From Sepioteuthis lessoniana (lineage: Eukaryota > Mollusca > Cephalopoda > Myopsida > Loliginidae), in assembly GCA_963585895.1 (NCBI GenBank), contig OY757917.1, positions 104,086,346 through 104,150,345 of the forward strand: a DNA stretch of 64,000 nucleotides, given 5' to 3'. The position numbers were made by a program, and so were the translations under genes. Each line of letters begins with the position of its first letter. The stretch's first letter is position 1. The notes beneath the pieces were generated by a model that saw only the letters and a list, made by a program, of their open reading frames with translations, made no database searches and was not told where the DNA came from. Of this stretch, positions 54,886 to 64,000 are shown one piece after another.

Positions 54886-55797
54886 TACGTGGTGCCTTCG
54901 ATAGGTTTTCAGACTTTTTGTGCTGGCATTTAAAATTGTCGTAGACACTTGAGAATCCAGTATTTTATTGTTATGTATCTTATGTGATGACTGACCAATA
55001 TTTAGGATTTCAGGTTCAAAGGAACAAATACAGCAGGAATTGCAATACACCTGACTAAAACCTGATTGTCACAGCTGGTGAATTTCAAAAGTGCAATCTG
55101 GACGTCATGACACTTTAGAAGAACAATATGCAATAATATTCTGTTTTAAACTTGGAAAGATGCCAGAGAAACGTATGGAATGCTTCAGACTGCTTTTCGA
55201 CTATCTTGCATGAATCGAACATCAGTTTTTGAGTGGCAGAAGAGATTCAAGGAAAGTAGGGAGTCTGTGAGGGATGATGAGAGGTATGGGAGGAGCAAGG
55301 AAGTCAATAGACCAGAGTTGATTGGCCAAAGGGTTAGGGTTAGGGTTACTATGCTGAGGTTTTATGGGAGTTCAAGAAGAGAATCTGTCGGAAGAGGCCA
55401 GTGCTCTTCAAATTGCGTCAGTGGCATTTCCACCAGGACAATGCACCAGTTCACAACTCCATCCTTGTTATAGACTATTTGGCCAAGATGTGAATCAAGA
55501 CAGTTCCTCACCGTCCCTATAGTCCATCCCTTGCTCCCTGTGACTTTTGGTTATTCCCTAAGCTCAGAGGCTGTCGTTATGAGACAATTGAGGAGATGAA
55601 AGAGGCTGTGATGAAGGTCATTGACACGCTCACACAAGAGGACTTCCATGGGGCCTTCCAAAAGTTGTTGGAACAGTACAACAAATGCATTGCAGCCTGG
55701 GTAGATTACTTGGAAGGGGACTAGAGTTTAATGTGTGTACTATCAATAAAAGTGCCCATACGAAAAAAGTCTGGAAACTTATTTAATGATCCTCGTA
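54886..55797 (+). mobile_element. Internally deleted mariner, copy 4
   Basis: Ends TACGTGGTGCCTTCGATAGG and AACTTATTTAATGATCCTCG then TA. HTH part MLQTAFRLSCMNRTSVFEW is joined, through GGGTTAGGGTTAGGGTTA (55331-55348), to the VLREF-like region, D2 and D3 stretch and end KCIAAW. Without D1 it cannot be autonomous. Confidence 0.85.
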
Positions 55798-56064
55798 TTT
55801 CATTTCTTTTTCTGTTTTTTACAATTTCTTTCTATTCAATAAACATGAATCAATCTTGCTTCTTTTCTTTTTTTAAAAAAAGATCTTTTCTCTTTGTTTT
55901 TTTTTCCTCTTTTTTTCCCGTGCCTGTTTCATTTATCCCTTAATCTATTTTAAAACTTTTTTCCTTCTCTCTTAAATCTTTATTTACTTTATTCATCCTT
56001 CCACTTTCCTTCCTTCCTTCTTTATTTTTTATGTCTTTCTTTTAATCATATATAAGCAAGAAAG

Positions 56065-56330
56065 CTGCCAGACAAATCAGTGTTACTGGTTTAATCGGAA
56101 GAGCCCATGTCGTGGCTAACGTTCTTGACTGTGACATAGTAGTAAGTTAGTTCGACCTCCAGTCACGCAATAGCGTTCACTCTTGGACTAATATCGTTAG
56201 AAAGGTATGAATTTCACTATCACCTTCTCAACTAGGGGTGAAATCGTACCACTATTGTTCTTTTAAAAGGATCACTTTGGCATTATATAACCCACGAAGG
56301 TTGATAGGTCATTAAAGAAACTAAACTACT
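56065..56330 (+). mobile_element. SINE family B
   Basis: CCCATGTCGTGGCTAACGTT (A-box region), AGTTCGACCTCCAGTCACG (B-box region), CTCTTGGACTAATATCGTTA, GTACCACTATTGTTCTTTTA, AACCCACGAAGGTTGATAGG and TAAAGAAACTAAAC. Confidence 0.75.
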
Positions 56331-56705
56331 TTATTCGTTTTGTTACCATTCCTTTCTTCCTTCCTTCCTTCATTATTTTCTTTATTGGTCCTTTCATTTT
56401 CCTTCCTTTTTTTCCTTCTTTTATTTCTTCCTTTCTTTCCTTACTTGGTTACTATTCTTTGCTATTCGTTATGCCTTAATCGATTAATCGATTATCCTCT
56501 TTTCTTTCATATCAATCCTTTCTTTCTTTCTTTTTTTTTTTTGGTTGATTTAATCAGTTTGATATATTTTAAAACTTTCCTTTCTTATTCTTTTAATTGT
56601 TTATTTCCTTTATTCGTCCTTTCAATTTCCTTCATTTTTCTTTCCTTTTTCTCATTTATATTTACCACTTTCCTTTCATTACTAAGTCGCAATTTATTTC
56701 TATTT

Positions 56706-57023
56706 CATCATCATCATCATCATGTCGCGCCGCCAGCGCGGATATCCCTGACCCTCTCTCGCCATTTCTCCCTATCATTCATCGCCTCCGGCAGGTCTTC
56801 AGGGTTACATCCTGTGTCCTCACATAGTTGCTGTATGTATGTTCGTGCTGGTCGTCCCACTCTTGTACATCCATATGTGGGGGTCCACAGGAGTACATCG
56901 CTTATGAGCTCGTCCTTGCTTCTCCAGCAATGACCTGCGTGTCTGGTTCGTCGAACTTGTATAGTTTTCGTGATGGGGGGCAAGTGTCCGTATAGTTGGA
57001 GTCTCGTGGGGTGTTGTCGCCAG
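56706..57023 (-). mobile_element. RTE-like LINE 3' end, well preserved
   Basis: (CAT)n tail, then on the minus strand the C terminus in frame: ITKTIQVRRTRHAGH, DELISDVLLWTPTYG, RPARTYIQQLCEDTG, EKWRERVRDIRAGGAT. The six-base C run here shows the ancestral frame that is shifted in the 10-kb copy. 5' truncated exactly where a family C SINE starts. Confidence 0.85.
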
Positions 57024-57262
57024 TGGCCCAGCGGTTAGAGTGTTCGCCAATGGCCCGGGAGACCTGGGTTCAATCCCAGGTCGAGTCATAACAAAGACTT
57101 TAAAAATGGAACTTGATACCACCTTGCTTAACACTCAGCATTATAAGGTACGGTTCAAGGGTAAAGTGGAGCAATCCTGGGAATGGAGTAGCGCCCTCCC
57201 CTACACCTTGGTGTAGTAGCTATCGAAAAGGGAGCCTTCGGGTCACCCTCGACTATGGTCGC
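57024..57262 (+). mobile_element. tRNA-derived SINE, family C, best copy
   Basis: GTGGCCCAGCGGTTAGAGTG (A-box region) and GGGTTCAATCCCAGGTCGAG (B-box region) form a tRNA-like head; body GGAGCAATCCTGGGAATGG, CACCTTGGTGTAGTAGC (small hairpin), GGTCACCCTCGACTATGGTC and an end TTTACTTATTTC. Confidence 0.85.
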
Positions 57263-57538
57263 TAACTTTACTTATTTCTATTTGATTAGCATTAATCAAG
57301 CCCTCTTTTTTTTTTTGTTTCATTGTTTCTTTTTGTCTCTGCTTCATCCATTACTTTAATTTTTGTTCCTTTTCCTACCTTCTTCCCATAATTCCCTATG
57401 TCCTTCTTTCATCTTTTCATTTGCCTTTCTTAATTTTTCCATTACTTCATTTTTTTCTCTTCCTTCATTCTTAGTTTTAACTTTACGTCCTTCCTTCATT
57501 TTCTCCTTTTTTATTTTTTCTTCCTTTCTTTTTTTCTG

Positions 57539-57570
<32 letters not shown>

Positions 57571-57670
57571 TTATTGTTCTATCTTTCTTTTTTATTCCTT
57601 TCGTCTTTTATCTTTTCCTTCCTCACTTTCTTCCTTCCTTTCGTTCATCAAATATAAACGAAACAAATAC

Positions 57671-58382
57671 ACAGAGACGTTAAATAAACATTCTTTCAGG
57701 TAAAAAAAGATTTAAAACCTTATTTAATTGAATAAAGAGAATATGTGATATTCAGCTCTTTAAAACACAAACATTTTTTAAAAATCAGATATTTTCTTTC
57801 TATAATTAAATGTTTTGAAACGTATTATTTCGGATCGGCTTATGTAATATAGTGGTTTGATGTCAAGGTGTTTGAATATAGAATATAGAAAATTACAGAT
57901 CAGTCAACTTTAGTTGAGGTGGAGAAATTTCACTTCATTCGGAAGGTAATTTGGATAGAGAACAAGATGTCAAACTGGGAATAATTTTTTAAAATTCTAA
58001 TTCACCGACTATCAAACAGATCAGGAAGATCCCAACGAAATCATTTTTTGGCCTTCTTGACTTTTATAATCATCAACGCTTACAGTAATCTTGACCTTCA
58101 CTTAAACCAGCTGATTTTACAGTGGTGCGGTTAAATCTAATTTTACATCAAAGTAAAATACGTTGTAATTTCCCTGTAGGTATGTCTCAAAATTATGAAT
58201 GTAAGAATATTACTGTTTCTCTGCCATCTCTTAAGAGCCTCTCTAGTTGTGTCGTCGAGATTTCACGTTTGTAATATCTGTTTATGATCACCATGAGAGC
58301 AGGGTATAATTCTTTTTATGTATCATTAATCAATCGATATGACTCGAATATGAACCAACTGTGTGCAACTTTGATTTATTAT
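57671..58382. other. No recognised feature
   Basis: AT-rich DNA; no coherent frame. Confidence 0.4.
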
Positions 58383-58505
58383 ACAGGGTGGAACGATAAA
58401 ATTGTCGTCCTAGAGAAAACAACACTACAGTTTTATTTTAAAACTTTTATTGAAAAAATAAATTCAGCTAATTTGATTATGTAGGAGAGCTGACATCTAC
58501 AACTC
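58383..58505 (-). mobile_element. Terminal fragment of the second-type Tc1/mariner element
   Basis: TACAGGGTGGAACGATAAAA plus AACTTTTATTGAAAAAATAA and AGGAGAGCTGACATCTAC match the 3' end of 42597-43805 reversed. Confidence 0.8.
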
Positions 58506-58527
58506 TAATTATGATGCCCCTTTTGGC

Positions 58528-58532
<5 letters not shown>

Positions 58533-58584
<52 letters not shown>
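58533..58584. repeat. (CA)n(TA)n microsatellite
   Basis: CA then TA; minus-strand VCVC/IYIY frames are artefacts. Confidence 0.95.
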
Positions 58585-58588
<4 letters not shown>

Positions 58589-59189
58589 TTATACATAATA
58601 TAACTATATGCAATAAATGCATATTTCTTGAGTAAAATTCGTATACTCACATATGTATTTGCTGGGTGCAGCAAAAATTCCTCTAACATTTTAAACTATA
58701 ACCCGTTGAGTATAAGTGAAATCAGGCAAGTGGTAATGGCAGCTCTATCTAGCTAATATTATATGATTTCTTTCAGATACGATAAGTTGCAATCAGTGGT
58801 CGGATCTGCGCACACCTTGTATTTGCTATTGAAACGTTTTTAAAGACTGATAAATCCGTAAATGCTTCTCAACATTTTTTTGTGCTCATTTCTTGCTACA
58901 TCTGACTGATACTGTTCTGAATAGAAGATCGATACGACTGTGTCTCGAAAATTATATCCGGAACAAAACGAACCGCTGTCTGAGTTGGAATTCATTTATC
59001 TTAAGAAATGTTTCATCAGCAAACACATTGTGTGTACCGGTTCATGATCGTAACTAATCCAAACTACAAAAAAAAAAAAAAAAAATGATAAGACATTAAC
59101 TAGATTGATCTACCATTACAACTTGCCTAAATTCACTTTCCCCACACAGGTGACAGTTTGAAATATGGGAGGTAATTCTGTCAACTCTG
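58585..59189. other. No recognised feature
   Basis: AT-rich DNA with an A run at 59069-59085. Confidence 0.4.
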
Positions 59190-59975
59190 TATATTGGCGT
59201 ATGTTTGAAAGGCAAGAAGCAGAAGATACTCCACACAAACTATTACGGACGCGGGCTGTGCTGATGACATAGGAGTTCGAGCAACTACATCCGTCTGGGC
59301 TGAATCCCGGCTGCATTGTGTAGAGAAGGCAACAGGTAGTATAGGCCTCCATGTCAAAGTGGACTAAACAGAGTAAACGTGTTTTAATCAAAATCAAACA
59401 AGAGACATCGCCACCCTAACAGGTGGTTTCATGAAACTAGTTGACATATTTACCAACTGCAGAAGTAGCGTCTTGCCTACGGAAAATGAAATCAATACGC
59501 AACTAGCTTTAGGAATGGTCAGCTATCGATAGGTTATCGATCATATGGCAGTCGGACCTATCCGATAAAATAAAACGTCATGTCCATACTACTATATGGA
59601 TGCACCACATGGACGCTGACAAAGTGCATTAAGAAAAAGCTTGCCAGGAATTGCACAAGAATGTTATGAGCCATACTGAACAAATCCTGGAAGCAGCATC
59701 CCACAAAACGGCAGCTATACGGTGACCTACCTCCAATGTCTAAAAATATTAAAATCAGACAAACAAGACATGCTGGATACTGTTGGTGAAGTAAGGCCGA
59801 GCTCAGAAGCGACGTTCTCCTATAGATCACTTCGAACAAAGCAGGTGTTGGACGTCTGGCTGGAACTTATCTACAATATGGTTGAACATAAACAAGATGT
59901 CTAGAAGACCTACCAAATGCGATGGACGATTGGGATTAATGGTGAAGGAGAGATCGCATGATGAGGATATTATGT
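59190..59975 (+). mobile_element. Old RTE-like LINE 3' fragment
   Basis: GGACGCGGGCTGTGCTGATG (the YADD region, decayed), GGCCTCCATGTCAAAGTGGA, CAGCTATCGATAGGTTATCG, CTATATGGATGCACCACATG and AGACATGCTGGATACTGTTG follow LINE order. Ends GATGATGAGGATATTATG. Confidence 0.75.
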
Positions 59976-60048
59976 ATTTCCCAGTGCTGACGACAAAAAT
60001 GCAAAGAGGAAAAACACGTTATGATTTTTAAATAATATCTTCTTACTG

Positions 60049-60957
60049 ACGTGGTGCCTTCAAAAAGTTTCCAGCCTTTTTTGGTACGTGTATTTATAAT
60101 TGTTGTAGACTCTTGAGAATTCAGTATGTTATTGCTATACATCTTATGAGATGATTGACCAATTTTTATGATTTCAGATTGAAAGGAACAGCTACAGTAG
60201 TAATTGGAATATACCCTACTAAAGGATGATTGTCACAGCTGGTGAATTTCAAAAATGCAATCTGGACGTCAGGACACTTTAGAAAAACGATATGCAATAA
60301 TATTCTGCTTTAAACTTGGAAAGATGCCACAGAAACGTATGGAATGCTTCAGATTGCTTTTCGACCACATTGCTTGAATCGAGCATCTGTTTTTGAGTGG
60401 CATAAGAGATTCAATGGGGGCAGGGACTTTGTGAGGGATGATGAGAGGTATGGGAGGAGTAAGGACGTCAATACATCAGAATTGATTGGCCAAAGGTTTA
60501 GGCCTAGGGTTACTATGTTGAGGTTTTAAGGGAGTTCAGGAAGACATTCCTTGGGAAGAGGACAGCGCTCTTGAAATCGTGTCAGTGGCATTTCCACCAG
60601 AACAATGCACCAGTCCACAATTCCACCCTTATCACAGACTATTTGACCAAGATGAGCATCAAGACAGTTCCTCACCGTCCCTATAGTCCATCCCTTGCTC
60701 CCTGTGGCTTTTGGTTATTCCCTAAGCTCAGAGGCTGTCGTTATGTGACAATTGAGGAGATGAAAGAGGCTGTGACGAAGGTCACTGACACGCTCACACA
60801 AGAGGACTTCCATGGGACTTTCCAGAAGTTGTTGGAACGGTACAACAAGTGCATTGCAGCCGGAAGATATTACTTGGAAGGGGACTAGAGTTTAATGTGT
60901 GTACTATCAATAAAAGTGCCCATACGAAAAAAGTCTGGAAACTTATTTAATGAGGTT
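60049..60957 (+). mobile_element. Internally deleted mariner, copy 5
   Basis: Left end ACGTGGTGCCTTCAAAAAGT, right end ACTTATTTAATGAGG. HTH part MLQIAFRPHCLNRASVFEWH; junction GGTTTAGGCCTAGGGTTA (60494-60511, a decayed TTAGGG run); D2 QWHFHQNNAP (catalytic Asp changed to Asn); SPSLAPCGF (third catalytic Asp changed to Gly); end KCIAAGRYYLEGD. Confidence 0.85.
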
Positions 60958-61081
60958 TGTGCATGTAGATGTTAACATGTGTATCTCTTTTCTGATATAA
61001 GGTTGTTGAAGATCAAACGTTAGCAGAGAATGAAATGTTATTTTGTTATTCTATTATTTGGTGGTCAGGAATTGGTTCCAG

Positions 61082-61640
61082 TGTTGTATACTTCTGATAG
61101 ACCCAACCAAGAACATAACCAAAGATAACGAACGAACTTCAATGAACGAGCGAAACACTTCTTTATAAAAATATATTTCTCTCATTTTATTTTCGAAAGG
61201 GGAATACAGTTTGTAGTAAGTTTGAGAGATTGATGGAGAGACATATACTCAGAGAGGGGACTTTTCATGCCCCATATCTTCTTCAGGGGGCCATGGGTTG
61301 CCAACTCTTCCACCCCCTTGCAAGCCGTATCGTCAGAGACGTCAGAGACACCTCTGATCGGCTGTGTATCCCTGGCTCGACTCTCGATTCTGCCTGGCAT
61401 GACTGTCTAAATCTGACCGTGTGTTTCTCGTATTACGTGGTCCTCTTCCTGTTACACACCAGCTTGGCCAGCATACCCCGACGCACTGTCATCCCCCTGT
61501 TTACTAATCATAACGTGACAGCTTTTCAAAGCACACGGGGTCATCAGGAACGAACCCAAAATCCATGTCAACTGTCATCATATAACTACAGAAAAACCAA
61601 AAGTCCCTAATATTATATCTCCCTTTTTTCGTTTGTAACA
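61082..61640 (-). mobile_element. Candidate LTR, second copy
   Basis: On the minus strand TGTTACAAACG ... AGTATACAACA. It shares with 21191-21594 the stretch around CGAAAATAAAATGAGAGAAA, TATATTTTTATAAA and TCGTTCATT. No flanking target duplication seen. A plus-strand 126-codon frame inside it has no recognised domain. Confidence 0.35.
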
Positions 61641-62466
61641 CTTTAGTTGAAAAAACAAACAAACTGTTTTTGACTTTGTTCACATTTTCATATCAACTAA
61701 TAAAAGTCCATATTCTTTATTAAAGCCTACGTTCGTATTCTGATCCCCTTATCCTCTGGAAAATTTGTAAAATATGTCAATCGCTAACCTGGAGTCGAAA
61801 TGGTTCAACCTCAAGTCGATTGCTCTTTCTCACTAAATTACAAATGTAACCGCTTACAGTTTGATGGGCTGGTTTATTCATTTAACATTATATCAACTCC
61901 TCGCGGATGAATACCAATATTTAATTCATTGGTGAATATTCGATTACTTTAACAACCATATTTTCAAAGTTCCGTTGCATGTAAAGATAAAAGTAATTTT
62001 AATATCAATGCTCTGCAAAACGAGTTTAATAACTTCTATTTAGCCGGGCACAAGGACCGTATTATTTGGTGTTCATGATGATTAAATCAACTATTATAGA
62101 AAGGGTCTGAAGGCTTGTTTAATGATTATTTCTCAACGACATAGCATCATAGATATTCACTTAGCTTAAGTTAGACTGAGAAAGGTCTGTGTGGGATATT
62201 ATAGGTCTTCTGTCAACTTAATAAAGTCTGGTAAAATGACACAAGTGTGGATCCTCACAAGCCTGCACTCTGCCACAACCAGTGAGCATTAAATGGTAAT
62301 TTTTTGATAAAATCTATCTTAGTCTTATAATGCAAATGGTAAAATGAAGTGGTCACAGGGTGCAAGTAGATAGGTAATAGAAATCCAGCAACATGAAGAT
62401 AAATGAGTTGAAAGACATAAAAACATGAGTGTTAAGCTGAATGTGATAAAAGGTGATAATTACCAC
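61641..62466. other. No recognised feature
   Basis: AT-rich DNA without repeat match. Confidence 0.4.
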
Positions 62467-62576
62467 TCTAGCATCATCATCATCATGTCGTGCCGCTAGC
62501 ACCGATATCACTGACCCTCTCTCACCACTTCTCCCTATCGTTCATCGCTTCTGGAAGGTCTTCAGGGCTACATCCG
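62467..62576 (-). mobile_element. RTE-like LINE 3' fragment, very short
   Basis: (CAT)n then GTCGTGCCGCTAGCACCG and GGAAGGTCTTCAGGGCTACA: about 100 bp of the LINE 3' end, showing severe 5' truncation. Confidence 0.8.
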
Positions 62577-62669
62577 CAAATAAAAACTTCAAGAAATACA
62601 TAGATTATTTCGGTTATATTCCAAATTACATATACTATGTGTGATTTTTATTTTTTTACTCGATTTTTT

Positions 62670-62907
62670 CCACCGTCCTCGTGGTGTAATGGTTAAAGTG
62701 ATGGACTGCGGAATCGTAGTACGCGAGTTCGTACTCCAGTCGCGCAATTGTTTTCACTTTCGGGCAAATACCCTTGGGAAAGGTATGAGCCCCCTTATCT
62801 TCCCATTTATAGGTTAGATAGTACCACAACTGTTCTTCTGGGAGAATAGCTTTGGCATTAAATAATCTACAAAGGTTGATATGCCATTAAACAACCAAAC
62901 AAATTTT
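62670..62907 (+). mobile_element. tRNA-derived SINE, family B, best copy
   Basis: CCTCGTGGTGTAATGGTTAA (A-box region), GCGAGTTCGTACTCCAGTCG (B-box region), CTTTCGGGCAAATACCCTTG, GATAGTACCACAACTGTTCT, AATCTACAAAGGTTGATATG and CCATTAAACAACCAAACAAA. The tail matches the composite repeats. Confidence 0.85.
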
Positions 62908-63185
62908 TTTTTGCAAATGAGATTGTTAAAACTAGCCGATGTTATTATCAACATCGTTAATAAAGTTATTTTCTATGAGATAAAACTTACACATTATATT
63001 GATCATATTAATATAAGTCAAAGTTTTCTTATATTGCTTGGGTAATACTAATTTTATTGATAAATTGATAAATAATTATATTTATTCAACATTTAATATA
63101 ATATACTCCGATACAACTGACCTCTGGGATAAAACGACCCACAAATGAACATTAAGCCACCTAGCTGAGAAAGAGGTCATATTAG
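62908..63185. other. AT-rich spacer
   Basis: Nothing recognised. Confidence 0.4.
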
Positions 63186-64000
63186 ATTATTTAGTTTCAT
63201 GGTGCATCAACCATTATTGGTTGTTTAATTCGAAATTCTGTTTGTACATATGATATTTAAGAAAATAGTTTGTAGGTAACATTTTTAAACGAACCAAAGC
63301 TCATTTGCTTGCATAGACGGAAATGGTTTCAAGTACTTTTATCAAACTCTAATAATTCTACTTGCACACTGTTAATAGGTTTAAGCATTGCTATCTAATA
63401 CTAATAGTTCAATTTAGTATCTATCATTTGTTTGCACACAGTTAAATGGTTTCGAATATTACAATCTTATAGTAATAATTCAATTTAATATCAATCATTT
63501 GTTTGCAAACAGTTAAATAGTTTTAAGTATGACAATCTTATAGTAATAATTCAATTTAATATTTATTTGTTTGCGCTCAGTTAAATGGATTCAAGTATTA
63601 TAATCTCATACTAATAACTCGATATTTATCATTTGTTTGCACATAGATGATCTAAAGTATTGTAAATACTTCTGTTTGAAATTGTTCTATTTGAAGTATA
63701 GTACTTGCACTCCGAGTCAGAGTGGACTTGGCAGTAATAGCAATGAAGGGTTACTTCATTCTCCCCAAATCTCTTGGACTGAAGCCACTTCATCAGATGC
63801 TGTTTACTTTCATATTCAGGACACTCGTTGAGAGGAGAGAAGGTGGAAGTCTAAGCCTTCTGCAGAGGGGCAGTAGGCGTATTCTACAGCCCCAGCTGAC
63901 TGTGTATTAGTAGAAAATGAAACTGTTCTATTTGATCTGTAGATTACACCCTAAAAGGTGCTAACACTCCGAGTCAGAGTAAACTCTAAAGTAATGGCTA
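63186..64000 (-). mobile_element. Composite SINE-like repeat, copy 5 (runs off window)
   Basis: Reversed order: tail (GCATCAACCATTATTGGTTG), about five tandem units of ~71 bp (63300-63660; TCATTTGTTTGCACACAGTT, TAGTAATAATTCAATTTA), then head (TCCGAGTCAGAGTGGACTTG ... CCCCAGCTGACTG). A second CTCCGAGTCAGAGTAAACTC at the window end suggests another head follows. Confidence 0.7.

Larger units (their letters stand above)
53930..57670. repeat. Polypyrimidine (TTTC/TTCC) domain with insertions
   Basis: The plus strand is strongly T/C biased in blocks 53930-54260, 54545-54880, 55800-56040, 56335-56705 and 57290-57660, with pure (TTTC)n near 54095 and 57540. Between the blocks sit SINEs, a mariner and an RTE fragment, implying one long polypyrimidine tract broken up by insertions. 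Long F/L/S-rich frames here are artefacts. Confidence 0.85.

Overview
This window is repeat-dense, gene-poor, AT-rich animal nuclear DNA. I found no convincing host protein-coding gene, rRNA or functional tRNA gene; nearly everything recognisable is a transposable element, a dead fragment of one, or simple sequence. The mix suggests a mollusc, most likely a cephalopod such as an octopus: several tRNA-derived SINE families, abundant 3'-anchored RTE-like LINE fragments ending in (ATG)n, mariner copies, and long (TA)n, (GT)n, (CT)n and (GA)n microsatellites. The organism call is inference, not proof.

Layout. 1-1.8 kb: degenerate dispersed repeats and a broken transposon-type endonuclease-like coding fragment. 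1.8-9.8 kb: a tandem array of a 488-bp unit into which a 6.6-kb Tx1/L1-type LINE has inserted, with an 18-bp target duplication. Its ORF2 is open, but its ORF1 has a stop at a zinc-knuckle cysteine. 9.9-13.1 kb: an almost intact RTE-like LINE with one 2-nt frameshift, ending in (ATG)n that supplies its own stop codon. 13-25 kb: SINEs, a 5'-inverted (twin-primed) RTE copy, hairpins, (TA)n arrays, a hammerhead-like repeat, composite minisatellite SINE-like repeats, an LTR candidate and a mariner fragment. 25-35 kb: one near-full mariner, one internally deleted mariner, old RTE pieces, a 22-bp minisatellite, and a 1-kb inverted repeat bearing hammerhead-ribozyme-like motifs. 35-40 kb: a (GA)n array with a repeated 55-bp core, then mostly unique AT-rich DNA. 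40-44 kb: RTE fragments and a second Tc1/mariner-type element with a SINE nested inside it (14-bp target duplication). 44-51 kb: a GC-rich repeat family in three copies, SINEs, and an 81-bp direct duplication around a short tRNA-like segment. 51-61 kb: deleted mariners, a second mariner lineage, and a 3.7-kb polypyrimidine domain carrying six insertions. 61-64 kb: an LTR candidate, SINEs and another composite repeat.

How the parts fit together. The intact or nearly intact LINE coding regions could have supplied reverse transcriptase, and the SINE families share a 3' tail consistent with borrowing one LINE's machinery; I cannot show which one. Four short mariner copies share one deletion whose junction carries telomere-like TTAGGG repeats, so they form a non-autonomous family that would need a transposase from elsewhere. 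The observations most worth following are the telomere-motif filler in that family, the hammerhead-like motifs with a compensatory helix III change, the LINE-in-tandem-array junction, the textbook twin-priming structure, and the SINE-like repeats with internal expandable minisatellites.
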